The notes: a model not told the origin generated them from the letters alone. A DNA stretch of 64,000 nucleotides from Solea solea (GCF_958295425.1 NC_081141.1:28628855-28692854); one strand, 5' to 3'; shown: positions 26,299 to 57,829, counted from the stretch's first letter. Program-made: numbers and translations.

Positions 26299-28840
26299 CC
26301 AACCACTGCGTTTAAGTATTGAAAAAGAAAATGATTGTGATTTCATTTAGTTTTCAGTTTCTTGTTGTTGACAAACTAGTTTATGAACTGCTGCCTTTGT
26401 GCTGAGCATGTTTGCTCTGATGAGTCTGACTCGACTCGCCTCGACTCGACTTCACTTTAATAAGGTATGGAAATGATAGCCGGTGGAATTGCTTCAGCTG
26501 TTTCTAGTCTGTGAGGAATGTCTATGTCCTAAACGTTTGCACATGATACCTCTTGACAGTCAAAGCACAAGATAAACTGACACAGGATAAAGCGCACTGT
26601 GAAAAAAAGAACAGTTGGATTAACTTTTAAAAAAAAACAAAATAAAGAAGAATTCTTCACTTCCAACTCTCTACAGCTCATTGGCATTGTGTCCAAATTA
26701 AAACTATCTTGTGCTGGGGGGAACTACAGGGTTGTGTTTACTACCCACAATGCCCTGCGTTGTAGTCCGCTTCCTATGTTTTTCGGCAGACCATAGTTTG
26801 CTTCTTTGATGTGCATCAGACTTCGGTCACACCTCCTCAAGCGAACTGGACTTTCCAAGCAAACAAACTAGGGTTCAGTTAAGAAGGAGCTGGTGTGAAA
26901 GCTCTCGCATTTGATCTGGAGTCATTTCTTAATCGAACCCTAGTTTGTTTGCTCGGAAAAAACGGTTGGTTTGGGGAGATGTGAACCGACTAGATTTGAT
27001 GCAGCTCCATGTTTTGCTCTCATGTGGTGGAAACACAAGTTTCCCTGCATTAACCACCAGATGAGCGACTTTTCTTGTTCGTTGTTTGTCTCGTGTTTGC
27101 CTCGGGCGACGAGGGGAACGCGTTATTCAAAAGGTTCGGTTCGTTTCACTGAAGTGCGAAAGTGTTGAAGCAAACGCTGACCGGCTGAATGTTGAAACAC
27201 CCAACTGAACCGAGTCCTCAGTAGTACTGAGTCAAGCGAACTATAAGTTGTGAAAATGTAACCTTTGTAGGTTAGTGTCAGGACACTTTCACACCCGAGC
27301 TGTTTGGTCTGCTTTAAACTGACCAGAGTTTGTTGTTGGTCCACCTGAAAACGACTATCCAACAAACTAAAGAGAGGAAGTGAGGATATATTTGTTTATT
27401 TTACGTAAACAAGTCGGCTGAAGGGGACGGATATCCTGTTTTGGTCCTGGACAATCGATTAACTGGTTTTTCTTCCTCCTCTGAAGAAGAAAAATAAACA
27501 AGAGTGACACTGGTTGGGTGTAAAAAAAACAGACGTAATTATTTGAGGTGGGTTAAGGTTAGGGGCCCATAAAGCCTTGGTTCCGGCCCTGTACAGCAGT
27601 AACAGGCGTCGTAAAACAACTATTTCTCCCAACATTTTTGTTTTACAGTAGGATGAAGTTGATCATTGACGCTGACACTGGCGTGGACGACGCTCAGGCT
27701 ATCATGGTGGCCCTCTCCTCCCCTGACGTGGAGGTTCTGGGCATCACCTGTTGCCATGGCAACACACCCCTGGAGAATGTTCTGAAGAACACGCTGCGTG
27801 TGCTCAAAGTCTGCAACAGGCTGGACGTGAGTTTAATTAAAAAGAAAAAGAACAAAAACTGACCGTATCTTCAGAGACACAAATGCAGCATAACCTGTCG
27901 CTCCCTGCCAGATCCCAGTGTATAAGGGCTGCTCAGGCCCCCTGCTGGCCAAGAAGAAAAACGCAGGAGATTACCACGGGAAAGACGGCCTGGGTGACGT
28001 TCCAGATCCAGATGCTCCAAGTCTGGACCTGCTGCAGAAGAGGAGAGGCGCCAAAGCCATTATCAAGATGGTGAAGGACAATCCTGGAGAGGTAACACAC
28101 ACACACACAATTTATAATTTCTGAATGTGCTAGCCAAACATACAAGGTTTTCAGAAGAGGATTATCTTGGATTATCTTTGGAGATTTTTTTCTGACTTCC
28201 TGGCTCCTGGACACCTTAACCTTAACATCAAACATCAACTAAATGCCTTTAACTTAACCCTAACCTACATTAAGATAAACCTTGACCATAACCAGTTTAG
28301 GACTGCAACTAACGATTATTTTCATGATCAATTAATCTGTCAATTATTTCTGGATTCATTGTTTTGTTGTTTGGTCCAGAAAATGTGCAGGAAATGTTAA
28401 AAAATGTTGATCTAAAACTTGACCAGTTAAGCACCACATGGTCTGTAAATGGTGAATGAGTGAATGATTGTATGGGGATGTTTTCTATCTGGTGGATGAA
28501 CATGATCTAATCATAACCATTCATTTCCTATGGCGGACATTTTTGACCCTAATACCGTAAGTGTGACAAATTTGATTTGAAATTGATTATTTGTTCACAT
28601 GATGATGATTAGTGTGGATGATATCGAGAGGTCTTTCAAAAACACGACAATCACACGCTGCTTCTGTCAACAGGTGACTCTCGTTGCCTTGGCGCCGCTC
28701 ACTAACCTGGCTGTGGCAGTACAACTGGACCCTACCTTTCCTAAGAAACTGAAGGCGCTCTACATCATGGGAGGAAACGTGGACTGTAGGTCATCATTCG
28801 ATAACTTGGAAATGTACCTTTAAATGTGCTGCATTTTTAT

Positions 28841-28878
<38 letters not shown>

Positions 28879-31800
28879 CCAGAGGAAACACTACATCGTG
28901 TGGAGAATTTAACTTTGTGACTGATCCGGAGGCGGCCTACATCGTGTTGGACCGCTACAAGTGTCCCACCTACATCGCCTCCTGGGAGTTCACCTGCAGG
29001 AACAGTCTGCCATGGGTGAGGCTGAAAACACACCCCCCTCCACAGAGTCTCAGTCATAAATCACGTACAGTAAAGATAAAGTGGGTGTAGTCCAGTTGTT
29101 TCCGTGTTGAGGGTGCGTTCCTCTTGAGAGAGTCAGAGCAACCCCACCAACCCCAATATGGGGTTCCAAGATGGCTGCCACCCCTACCTTTACTATTATG
29201 CAGTGTTCCAGTTGTAGTCAGAAGTTGAACTTTCCGTGTTGAGGGGGCATTCCTGTTGAAAGTCGGCTTTTTAGCTTGGAGCAACCTTAGCAACCCCAAC
29301 ATGGGATTCCAAGATGGCTGCTTCTGCTACTTTTACCGTTATGATTTTTAACTTGAAAACTACAAGATTCCACTACTTCTACTATTAAGCTGCGTTCCAG
29401 TTGTAGTTATAGTCAGAATTTCCATGTTTGGGGAATTCCTTTAGAAGAAGTGAGATTTCAAACTCCGAAAGTTGGAGCAACCATACCAACCCCAAAATGT
29501 GATTCCAAGATGGCTACCACCGCTACTTTTGCTATTAAATCGTGTTCCAGTTGTCGTCGCAAGTCGGAATTTCCTTGTCAAAGGGACGTTCCTATTAAGA
29601 GAGTCGAATTTCTAACTCGGAAACTTGGAGGGACGCTCCAACGCGAATATGGGATTCCAAGATGGCTGCCACCGCTACGTTTACTATTATGGTGCGTTCC
29701 AGTTGTAGTCAGAAGTCGGAATTTCTGTGTTGAGTGGGCGTTCCTGTTGAAAAAGTCAGATTTACACCTCTACCGTAGTTCTTTATGTTTGAACATGAGT
29801 ATGTATAGCATAAAAACACCCACATCAAGCTTTTAAACGTAGAAATAGATGGATAAATGTAATTTTCTGATGATTTCTTCTACTTTGTGTTCACTCATCC
29901 CTCTGTTTTTCTCTCCTTCAGTCTTTTTGTGACGAGTGGTTGGCTGCCAAAACGGAGAAGGCTGTCTTCATGAAGAAGATCTCTGCCCTCTCCATGTCGG
30001 TGAGAGATCTGAAAAACTGCTGCCTTGAATTACAGGGTTAGATAACGACAGCAGGCATCAGCGAGCGTGTTTGCACAAGTAGAGAACTATGTGTTCTCGT
30101 AAAAGTGCAGGAAAACTAGCGAGCATTTTGCAGACGCTATGAATCAGAAACTTTTCTTGTAAAGTTTTGTATCCGTCTGACACTGAACTGAACTGAAATT
30201 ATTATGAGTAGATTTTGGAACTTAAAGTAGATTTACGAACTTTAAGTAGATTTTGGAGAATTTGGAACTATAAGTAGGATTTTTAAGTCTTTTTAACTAA
30301 TCTACAGTTGGACATTGTTGGCTTTGATTCTTGTGTCGGACGTCGCGCTCATGACTCTTCAGTAACCCAATCAGTGACCTTCAGTCTGTCAACGCCACAT
30401 TTTAGATTGGACTCAGCTCGCTTGTGTTACAGAGATTGTTTTTTGTCAGGTGAGATGACCAATGATGGAATCTCTGGAGTCAGCAAAGACAGCTCAGACA
30501 ACGCCCGACATCTGAACAGTTTTCTTTCCTGTTTTTAAGTCTACATTTTATATTTGCACTAGTTTTATATATATTTATATACATATACACTTATTTATTT
30601 CTGCTTGAGTCATAGTTTACAGTAACTACCTCAAAATTCAATGCTGTGTTGTTGGTTTTGGTTTTTCCCGTTGCCAAACAACGAAATTTCGTTGCCAGTT
30701 TCACTGCTGTGTTTTCTGAGCAATGACAATAAAAGGAAGTCTAAGTCTAAGTCTAAGTTTAAGTCTTAGTTAGACACATCGCAGACGAGCAGCGTGCCAG
30801 GTCTGAGATTAAGCCTTGGGATCAGGTCCAGATGCCTCTGGCACCTTGGTATCTCGGTGGGGGGAATCTTGAAAGGCGCCTAGTTTGTGTCTCATCGTAA
30901 AAGAATGATAATAATAATAATATGAGATGAATTAAATTGAAAGTTGGCTGAAGATTAACATTTTCTCTCACAGCTTGGAAGCTTTGCCAGAGCAGGTACT
31001 AAAAAAGAATCCCCAGGTGTCGAGTAATTTTAGAACTGCATGATGGAAAAACACCATTAGCTTAGCTGCTATTGTCTCCACACACAGAAGAGTGATCTCC
31101 ACTTGCCTCATGGCGACACCCAGTGGTACAAAAGTGGTAAAGCAACAACTTGACGCATAAACACTGACATGGCTCCTAAAAATATTGGGTGAAAAAAATT
31201 AAACAGCTTTTACAGCGAGAAACAAAATGATATAAACCTTCCTCTGCACCAAACCCCATAGAGAAAATCAGCCATTTTATACCACAGCACACAGGAGCTG
31301 TTGATCCACTGCTGCCTCTTTTACTAAGTTCAAATGTCTGATCTTGTGACTTTGGTGTTTGAAATCCTTTGTTCAGATTGACCTCGGTGACACAAAGTGA
31401 CCTCATAAGGCAGCAGTAGATGGACTTTGGTGCGGCAGAGTGAACGGTTTACAAACTTCAGTTTCCAGCCGTGAAAATCCGTCTCACAGTGACGTTAAAT
31501 GATGAACTACATTTTTAAGACACTGTAGACTTTAGTGGGTGTAGATTTTAACCTCCTTTAAAGCTTATCGTGTGTTCAGTGCCATATGACCTTCAGTCAC
31601 AACATGATTTAAACGGTCTATTTCTGATATTTTGTCTGTGCAGAAAGCTCGGTCAGCCGACTACGAAAAGGAGGTGACCGAAGGAAAAGGGTTTAATTCG
31701 TGCGACACCTACGCCATGGCTGCAGCCGTTGACGACTCCATCATAACAGGGAGAGAAAAGGTGAGTGCTTGTTTTTGTTCGTACAAAACTTTCACCTCAA

Positions 31801-31994
31801 GTTTCCTGCAGCTGCTTATGTTCCTCTCTCTCTCTCTCTAGGTGGCAGTGACGGTGGAGTTGCAGGGAACCTTCACCCGAGGCATGATGGTGCTGGACTA
31901 CATGGAGCTGATGAAGAAAGACCACAAGGTCACCATCATGCAGAAGTTTGACCTGGAGAAGTTCAAAAAAATGCTGGTCAATTCGACCAAGTAG
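24861..31994 (+). CDS. Nucleoside hydrolase, inosine/uridine-preferring (IUNH) family
   Basis: Cleaves the N-glycosidic bond of ribonucleosides to base plus ribose; a cytosolic, Ca-dependent family present in fish but absent from mammals. Firm exons: 27649-27826, 27912-28091, 28674-28785, 28879-29015, 29922-29999, 31644-31760 and 31842-31994 (stop TAG). From the ATG at 27653 they give 316 residues, normal for the family. The signature IIDADTGVDDAQ (residues 4-15) supplies the ribose- and Ca-binding aspartates 6, 8, 12 and 13. GGN near the middle and CDTYAMAAAVD (247-257) complete the site. The usual His before the second conserved Asp is Cys247 here. An upstream exon, 24861-24937, is open from ATG through (CAG)n and splices in frame to 27649, adding 27 residues (MQMQ then poly-Gln). 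That is possible but unproven, so 27653 is the safer start. An AATAAA is at 32198-32203. Confidence 0.85.
25320..27640. other. Long first intron or upstream region of the nucleoside hydrolase
   Basis: Contains AT-rich microsatellites (25320-25350 and 25885-25945), a (TCTG)n run at 26268-26292, and a probable fold-back transposon at about 26715-27370. No exon recognised. Confidence 0.5.
26715..27370. mobile_element. Probable non-autonomous DNA transposon with internal fold-back
   Basis: AGCAAACAAACTAGGGTTC near 26860 is matched by its complement GAACCCTAGTTTGTTTGCT near 26935-26953. Both flanks carry CTCAAGCGAACT/GTCAAGCGAACT and terms such as TTTCACACCCGAGCTGTTTGG typical of fish MITE ends. 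Boundaries are uncertain. Confidence 0.45.
28846..28876. repeat. (GT)n tract forming a splice acceptor
   Basis: The repeat runs directly into GCAG at the start of the nucleoside hydrolase exon at 28879, taking the place of a normal pyrimidine tract. Confidence 0.9.
29095..29765. repeat. Degenerate long-period tandem repeat
   Basis: Four clear copies of GGGATTCCAAGATGGCTGCC (near 29160, 29304, 29497 and 29650) alternate with GTTCCAGTTGTAGTCAGAAG and GTGTTGAGGGGGCGTTCC. The period is roughly 145-190 bp. Related sequence appears near 59300-59640. Lies in a nucleoside hydrolase intron. Confidence 0.7.
30605..30775 (-). mobile_element. Dispersed repeat with AAGTCTAAGTCTAAG tail
   Basis: The reverse complement of the first third of the 23.3-24.7 kb tandem units (AATTGTGAGGTAGTTACTG, then the cAGAAAACACAGCAGTG block). 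The TTATTGTCATTGCACA core and TCTAAG-repeat tail are common in teleost retrotransposon remnants. Confidence 0.6.
31236..31475. mobile_element. Fold-back element, family B, copy 2
   Basis: Left CTGCACCAAACCCCATAGAG and right GGACTTTGGTGCGGCAGAGTG ends with the shared GTTGATCCACTGCTGCCTC interior. Inserted in the intron before the nucleoside hydrolase exon at 31644. Confidence 0.7.
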
Positions 31995-32197
31995 AGCGAC
32001 GGCCGCAACATGCTGGAGACGAGAAAATACAGCAAAAAAATAAGAGTAAAGAGTATTTTCAGTTTTGGATTAGTTTTAATTGTACTTTGTGTGTCTCAGC
32101 TTTTCATGGATTCAGGACAAAACGTCCAAACCTGATTCAAAACTGTGTCAAAGGGTGTTATAAACACAAATCAGCAAATACTGACACTATATAAAAG

Positions 32198-32203
32198 AAT
32201 AAA
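32198..32203 (+). terminator. Poly(A) signal of the nucleoside hydrolase
   Basis: AATAAA 204 bp after the stop codon, followed by a GT-rich TCTGTCTTTG stretch. Confidence 0.75.
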
Positions 32204-32434
32204 GTCTGTCTTTGACTATGAATATGTTTCATTGTCATTTATCTGTGACTCTGTGAGTTCAGGGGGGAATTACTGACACCTGGTGGACAGAGGACAGTAC
32301 AGTCAAGTCAAGTTTCAGTGTTTGTGATGTTGACTTTTATAATATTTTCACAATATTATTATTAATATTATGCACTCCTCAGTGTACAGTGAGGACAATG
32401 TCATATTGACACACAAACAACACACAGACAGATC

Positions 32435-33150
32435 GCAGATGAATAGGCGTTAGCTAAGATGGAGGCTAACTAAGATAGAGGGTATGTAGCTAGCTAAGAT
32501 AGATAGAAGCGAGCTAACACAGAAGCTAACTAAGATATATATATGCTAAGATAGAGGCTAGCTAAGATAGGCAGAAGCTAACAAAGACAGAAGCTAACTA
32601 AAATAGACAGAAGCTAACTAAGATAGATATATGCTAAGATAGAGGCTAGCTAAGATAGACAGAAGCTAACTAAAATAGATAGAAGCGAGCTAAGACAGAA
32701 GCTAACTAAGATAGATATATGCTAAGATAGAGGCTAGCTAAGATAGGCAGAAGCTAACAAAGACAGAAGCTAACTAAAATAGACAGAAGCTAACTAAGAT
32801 AGATATATGCTAAGATAGAGGCTAGCTAAGATAGACAGAAGCTAACAAAGTCAGAAGCTAACAAAGACAGAAGCTAACTAAAATAGACAGAAGCTAACTA
32901 AGATAGATATATGCTAAGATAGAGGCTAGCTAAGATAGACAGAAGCTAACAAAGACAGAAGCGAACTAAAATAGACAGAAGCTAACTAAAATAGACAGAA
33001 GCTAACTAAGATAGATATATGCTAAGATAGAGGCTAGCTAAGATAGACAGAAGCTAACAAAGACAGAAGCGAACTAAAATAGATAGAAGCGAGCTAAGAC
33101 AGAAGCTAACTAAGATATGCTAAGATATAACCAGCTAGCTAAGATAGAGA
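32435..33150. repeat. Minisatellite of GCTAACTAAGATAGA type
   Basis: About 700 bp of short units (AGAAGCTAACTAAGATAGA, ATGCTAAGATAGAGGCTAGC, ATAGACAGAAGCTAAC) arranged in a higher-order pattern of about 110-130 bp. A second, smaller array of the same motif lies at 34740-34990 inside pip5kl1. No coding potential. Confidence 0.9.
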
Positions 33151-33244
33151 GATAATGTGGTACGTGCACCAGCGGTGCTTCTCAAATGTTTTATACCAAG
33201 AACCAGCTGAGAAAATATTCATCTCTGCATTGATGTGAAATAGA

Positions 33245-33375
33245 GCGAACAGATTTATTCTCTCATCATCCTCCTCTTCCTCACGTATACTTCACTGGTA
33301 GAGTGACATTAGAGATAAGATGACTCTAATTATTATAAAATAATAATATAGTTTGAGATCCATGGTGCTAGATAT
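33245..33375 (+). repeat. Dispersed repeat, copy on the left of pip5kl1
   Basis: Shares CAGATTTATTCTCTCATCAT, CCTCCTCTTCCTCAC and CTGGTAGAGTGACATTAGA with 39346-39570 in the same orientation. Confidence 0.65.
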
Positions 33376-34134
33376 ATGTGTTTATAGAGAGACAAATAGA
33401 TGGATGAACATGGTTAAAAAAACAAATAAAAACAAAACACTGTATGCCCCCCCCCACACACACACACACACACACACACGCCTCTTTGCTTTCGGCTGTT
33501 GGATGCGACACACCCTGCTGAGCTGGTCTAACCAGACAGGAATGTTAGTTACACACCTGGAGGCCACACTGAGTTCAGACACTGTGTGAAACATTTCCCG
33601 TACAGCTTTGTCCAAGTCAGACGGTCCAGGTGAATATTTACCACATGTATTTACCGTATGTTATGTGTTATGTTAATGTTCTGCTTTTCAGGATCATCTG
33701 GAAACACGATGATTTACACGCGCGATCACCAGGCTGCTCTCTGGGTTTTCAGTGGTTGTTAGTTATCTTTGTAAAATATAATCTTTTCCTTTACACAGTT
33801 CTAGCACGACTCGACTGAACTTGACTCAGCTTGTTTTTCCATTAAGGATGGTACCTGAGGCTTCTTCTTTTGGCTTTTAAACACTTAATCTGGAGTTCCC
33901 AAAGCTGAGGAGAGTAGAGCTAGAACTGTAAAATGGAAAAACGCCATTCATGACATTTTCTGGTTTATGCTTTAGTTTGTGAGTTTGAAATTGTCAGAAA
34001 TGTGAAAACGATGTGAATTGTTCCCTTATATCCAAACACTTATGACACATACAGTATTTCTTTACATGACTGTAGAAAACAAAGTGTTTTAATGCTTTTA
34101 TTGTGAAACTCACATGTGACACAGATCAGATCAG

Positions 34135-37100
34135 ATGGCGCGGAAAAAAACAGCCGCCGTCAACTCCCGAGGCGCCACCAGGCGGCGATACTGGTGGCAG
34201 CTGAGGCAGCAGTGGAGGATGCTCGGTGTGTTTGAGATCGACACCGAGCACGAGTTCTACCACCTGACGACCACCATGAAGGAAGGACTGCAAACTGCGA
34301 TCGAGGCCTCGATGGACACACCTGTGCCTGAGGTGAAGGGAGAAAGAAAATACAGGAGACGTAAACTGTGTCGTTAGAAATAAGAAGCTTCTTTTAATTA
34401 TAGATATATATATATATATATATATGTAAAAAACACACAAACTGATTAAAAACGAATTAATAATCGACCAAATCCAGAGTAGATAGTGTAAGTGTGTGGT
34501 GTGTGTTTAAGTCATGAAGGATTTAAACGTTAATTTAAAGAGTTTTCTCTCTTAAACAGATGTCTATGAACATAAACTCATAACCTTTGACCTTTCTTTG
34601 CACAGGACACACTCACAGCTGAACATTTCAAAGCAGTGGAAACTCAAAGGCATCAGGTAAACGGATTAAACACATTTTAACAACTGCTTTGACCTGGAGA
34701 CTTTTAAATTAACAACATAGACGGAAACATAGAAATCAAGTTAGATAGAGAGAGAGATAATGTACTACGCAGATAGCTACAGCTGGATAGATATACATAT
34801 ATATAGATAGCTATGTATCTTAGATAACTAAGATAGAGGCTAGCTAGCTAAGATAGAGAGATGATAGATAGAAGCTAGCTATAACAGAAGCCAACGAAGA
34901 TAGATAGATGCTAAGATAGAGGCTGGCTAGCTAAGATAGCTAGTTAGAACCTTATCTAGCTCGCGAGATAATGAGCCAGCTAGATAGTTAGCACTCTAGC
35001 ATTAACTTGCGATCTAGTACTAGCTATCTAGCGTCAAATGACATTTAAAAGCTAATTAACATATTTAAAAGGTATTATCTGAAGTAAATCAGTCCATAAA
35101 TGATTTATGTGAGACTGTGTCTAAGTCTCTTTAATTTAAAATCCTTGTTTATCAACTCGCACATATTGTTTTTGTTAGCACTAGATCGCTAGCTACTCCA
35201 ATATCATTCATGCTTTTATTTTTATGAAATCTTATCTTATCTTCCAGGGCTTTGAGATTGAGACGTTTGCCGCTCCAGTGTTTGCTAAACTGAGAAGTTC
35301 TCTGGACATGACTGAGCGTGAATACGTGAACTCTCTGTGCTCAGGCGGAAACTACCTGCAGTTTGTCAGCAACTCCAAGAGCAAGGCGGATTTCTTTGTC
35401 ACGTGAGCGCCAAACTCGCAACCACTCAACATTTACCTCAACATCTTTTTTCCCCCAACCGTTTACTTGGCATTAATTAAATAAATTGAAGTTGTGATGT
35501 ATTTATCACATGAATCTCTAGGAAATGTCTGGTTTACCTTTTGAAAAGAAGGTGTTAGAAACACGATGTTCTTGTTTGATCAGGTTGTGCTTGATGTTTT
35601 TCCAGGAACGACAAGAGGTTCTTCCTGAAGACCCAGAGCAGACGTGAGGTCCAGTTCCTCCTGTCCAACCTGCAGGCCTACATGGACCACCTGGAGAAAA
35701 CCCTCACTCCCTGATGGTCAGATTTCTCGGTAAAGCATGAAAAACGCCTTTAAGTTAAAACTACACTGCAAAAAGTTGCACCAAATTCCCCGGAACCTGG
35801 TGGAAATGTGTCACAGCCCAAGACGAACAAAAAAGTCTATTAGAACCACGGCCTCAACTCAGCCATTTTGAATTTAGCATTAATCTTGGCGATTTGCACA
35901 TTTCGTAAAACTCGTTTGAGCACGATAATCATAGCAACATTAAAAAAAAAAAAAAACCTGCATTAATTTGTACGAGACACATCAAAGATGAAAACTTTCT
36001 GGCAAAAAAAAGATCAATTTCACAATTTGCTTTCTTAAAAATCAGTTTTTTGCAGAGCCCACATGACATCAAACTCTAAAATGGCTCAAATGATGACTAG
36101 AAATCATCAAACATAATAAAGAATAACTGATATCTTTCTTTCTACTCTCCAGGTGTTCACAGGATTATTATTCCACATCAATTTAAGGTATTTCACCAAC
36201 ACAAGAAGAATCAGCCGCAGTTATGTCATTAAGTCCAGTTACAACAGAATGTCGTCTTCTCCACAGAAATACTTCATTGTGATGCAGAGTGTGTTTTATC
36301 CCGATGAGAGGATTAATATCAGGTACAGTGTTTGTGCGTTTGTCCACACGTGTGCTGTTGGGTGGATTTATTTCTGTTTACGGTCTTTGACGTGTTTTGT
36401 TGCACAGGTACGACGTTAAAGGCTGCGAGGTCGGCAGGTGGACCAATCCTGACACGGACGGCAAGCAAATCATTAAAGTGCTGAAGGACAATAACTTTGA
36501 GGGACAGTTCATCACATTAGGTCAGATTCTTCACGCTTACGTTTGATTGATTTATTTAACTTTACATTTTTCTTAGGATTTTTAGTGTAAACAGTTTTTT
36601 GGGGGCTGTTGCAGGGCCAGAGAAACCGTGGTTTGTGGATCAAGTGAAACTGGACGCGGCCTTTCTTAAGGAGCTGAACGTTCTGGACTACAGTCTCCTG
36701 CTCGCCCATCAACCTCTGCACCGAGACGAGCTCAGAGGAAAACGCTCGTTGGCCAATTTTGTTGTTCGTGCCACAAAGTAGGTTTTATATCACATAAGTC
36801 AATTATTCTACTCCGTAGAATCTCTTCATACAACCTTTAGAGAACGTTCCGCTAATGTTACTTTTATAGAACCTTTAGTGAATGTTCTCAAAAGGTTCCC
36901 AGAACTTTACTTTTCTACAACCTTTAGTGAATGTTCTCTAAAGGTATATAAGTATAAGTAGGTATAAAAGTAAAGCTAAAAGGTTCCCAGAAAAGTAAAG
37001 TTTCCCTATTGTTACTTTTCTACCTTCATACAACCTTTAGAGAACGTTCTCTAAAGGTTCCCAGAAAGTTCCCCAAACGTTAATTTGTCTCAACCTTCAT

Positions 37101-37572
37101 ACATTAACATGACAGCATTCATTATCCACAGTAGTTGTGTGACGTCTTACCGTGTCCTTCTTCCAGATCTTTGGACATGGACGTCAGTCCCACTGAGTCT
37201 CAACCTCCCACTTTTCCATTACTGAGAGATGAGGAGCAGCAGGAGCAGCAGGAGGAGACCGACTCTCCAGACTGTGTCTCTGAAGGAATCCAGCTCCAGG
37301 AGATGAACGGCAGCACCGACTCGCCGCTGCAGGAGTTCCATGAGCATCACCACAGGCTCCTGCCCAACTGCAAGAACGCCGTCCACGTCATCGATGGCCC
37401 GGAGCAACGATACTTTGTGGGAATCATAGACATTTTCACCGTCTACAACTGGAAGAAGAAGCTGGAGAATCTGTGGAAAAACCTCCGTTTCCCGGGGAGA
37501 GACTTTTCCACCGTCAGACCTGAGAAATACTCCAGCAGGTTCTGTCAGTGGATACAGAACCGCACCAAATAA
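34135..37572 (+). CDS. pip5kl1: Phosphatidylinositol 4-phosphate 5-kinase-like protein 1, frame broken in exon 4
   Basis: PIPK-fold protein; the mammalian form has little kinase activity and acts as a partner of type I PIP kinases. Exons: 34135-34332, 34606-34656, 35248-35402, 35606-35729, 36153-36187, 36267-36322, 36408-36520, 36615-36777 and 37167-37572. Family blocks: [108 protein letters not shown]; and the C-terminal [16 protein letters not shown]. Exon lengths total 1301 nt, one short of a whole frame. In exon 4 the frame reaches TGA at 35712-35714 after LEKTLTP (170 residues). Shifting by one base at the AAAACCC run (35697-35703) restores the expected [10 protein letters not shown] and the rest of the gene. 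Either a base is missing from the assembly or this copy is a null allele or pseudogene. Every other exon and splice site looks intact. Confidence 0.88.
34740..34990. repeat. Second GCTAGCTAAGATAGA array (pip5kl1 intron 2)
   Basis: Imperfect TAGCTAAGATAGAGAG/GATAGATAG units, related to the 32.4-33.15 kb array. Confidence 0.8.
35770..35905 (+). mobile_element. Dispersed repeat, family C, copy 1
   Basis: Carries CCAAGACGAACAAAAAAGTC, ACCACGGCCTCAACTCAGCC and CTTGGCGATTTGCAC, shared with 50270-50465 and in part with 57925-58000. In pip5kl1 intron 4. Confidence 0.65.
36810..37095. repeat. Palindrome-rich tandem repeat in pip5kl1 intron 8
   Basis: Repeats of ACAACCTTTAGAGAACGTTC, TCTCTAAAGGTTCCCAGAA and TTACTTTTCTACC. 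The AGAACGTTCTCTAAAGG core is self-complementary, so units can form hairpins. Confidence 0.8.
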
Positions 37573-38161
37573 CGACAATCAGCACCAAATAAGATGTTAA
37601 AATTCAAATTGTTTTAATAGAACTACTGTCTAAATTAAATACATTTCTGTTTACTTCAATTTATTTATTCTGGTGTTTTTTGTCAAGATTATTTTTCCTT
37701 TTTAGGCAAAAAAATAAGAACAATTTTCCAATTTATTTGTTCATAAAAGATAAATGTCTTCTCCATTTCCTTAAAATTAACAAAACATTTTCCATTGTTT
37801 TCATGAATTAACAAGATTATCTGTTCATAGAAAATGCATTTTGGGTAAATTTTTCGGAATTAAGGAGATAATTTTTTCATAAGAAAATTCAGGATGAATC
37901 ATGAAAAATAATATGAACATTTAATCTAATGCAGTTTTATATAGTTAAATGTGGGTTTTAATCCACTGGGAGTTAACGTGTTAAAGTGTCTCAAACCCAA
38001 ACATTTCTTAAAATTAAAAGTAAAATTATGAGGTTAAATCAGAAAAAAGGGCAAGTCTTTTCACAAATGTTGAAAAATTACCAAAATGAATGAAAGGAAA
38101 TATTTCATTTCACAAAATAAGAAAAAGAGCAAAACTGTGAAAGAAATACGTCCATTTCAAG
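37573..38161. other. Convergent 3' ends of pip5kl1 and pnpla7
   Basis: Only about 590 bp separate the pip5kl1 stop from the pnpla7 poly(A) signal. The stretch is AT-rich and holds the pip5kl1 3' UTR, with a possible ATTAAA at 37634-37639. No gene seen. Confidence 0.6.
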
Positions 38162-38167
38162 TTTATT
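38162..38167 (-). terminator. pnpla7: Poly(A) signal of pnpla7
   Basis: AATAAA on the minus strand, about 17 bp beyond the candidate stop codon (38186-38184). Confidence 0.6.
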
Positions 38168-38183
38168 ATTCGTCTCCGTTTGT

Positions 38184-57829
<19,646 letters not shown>

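Noticed and set aside
29450..29836. 128-codon plus-strand frame
   Set aside because: Lies in the repeat array of an intron between two firm nucleoside hydrolase exons; no family resemblance.
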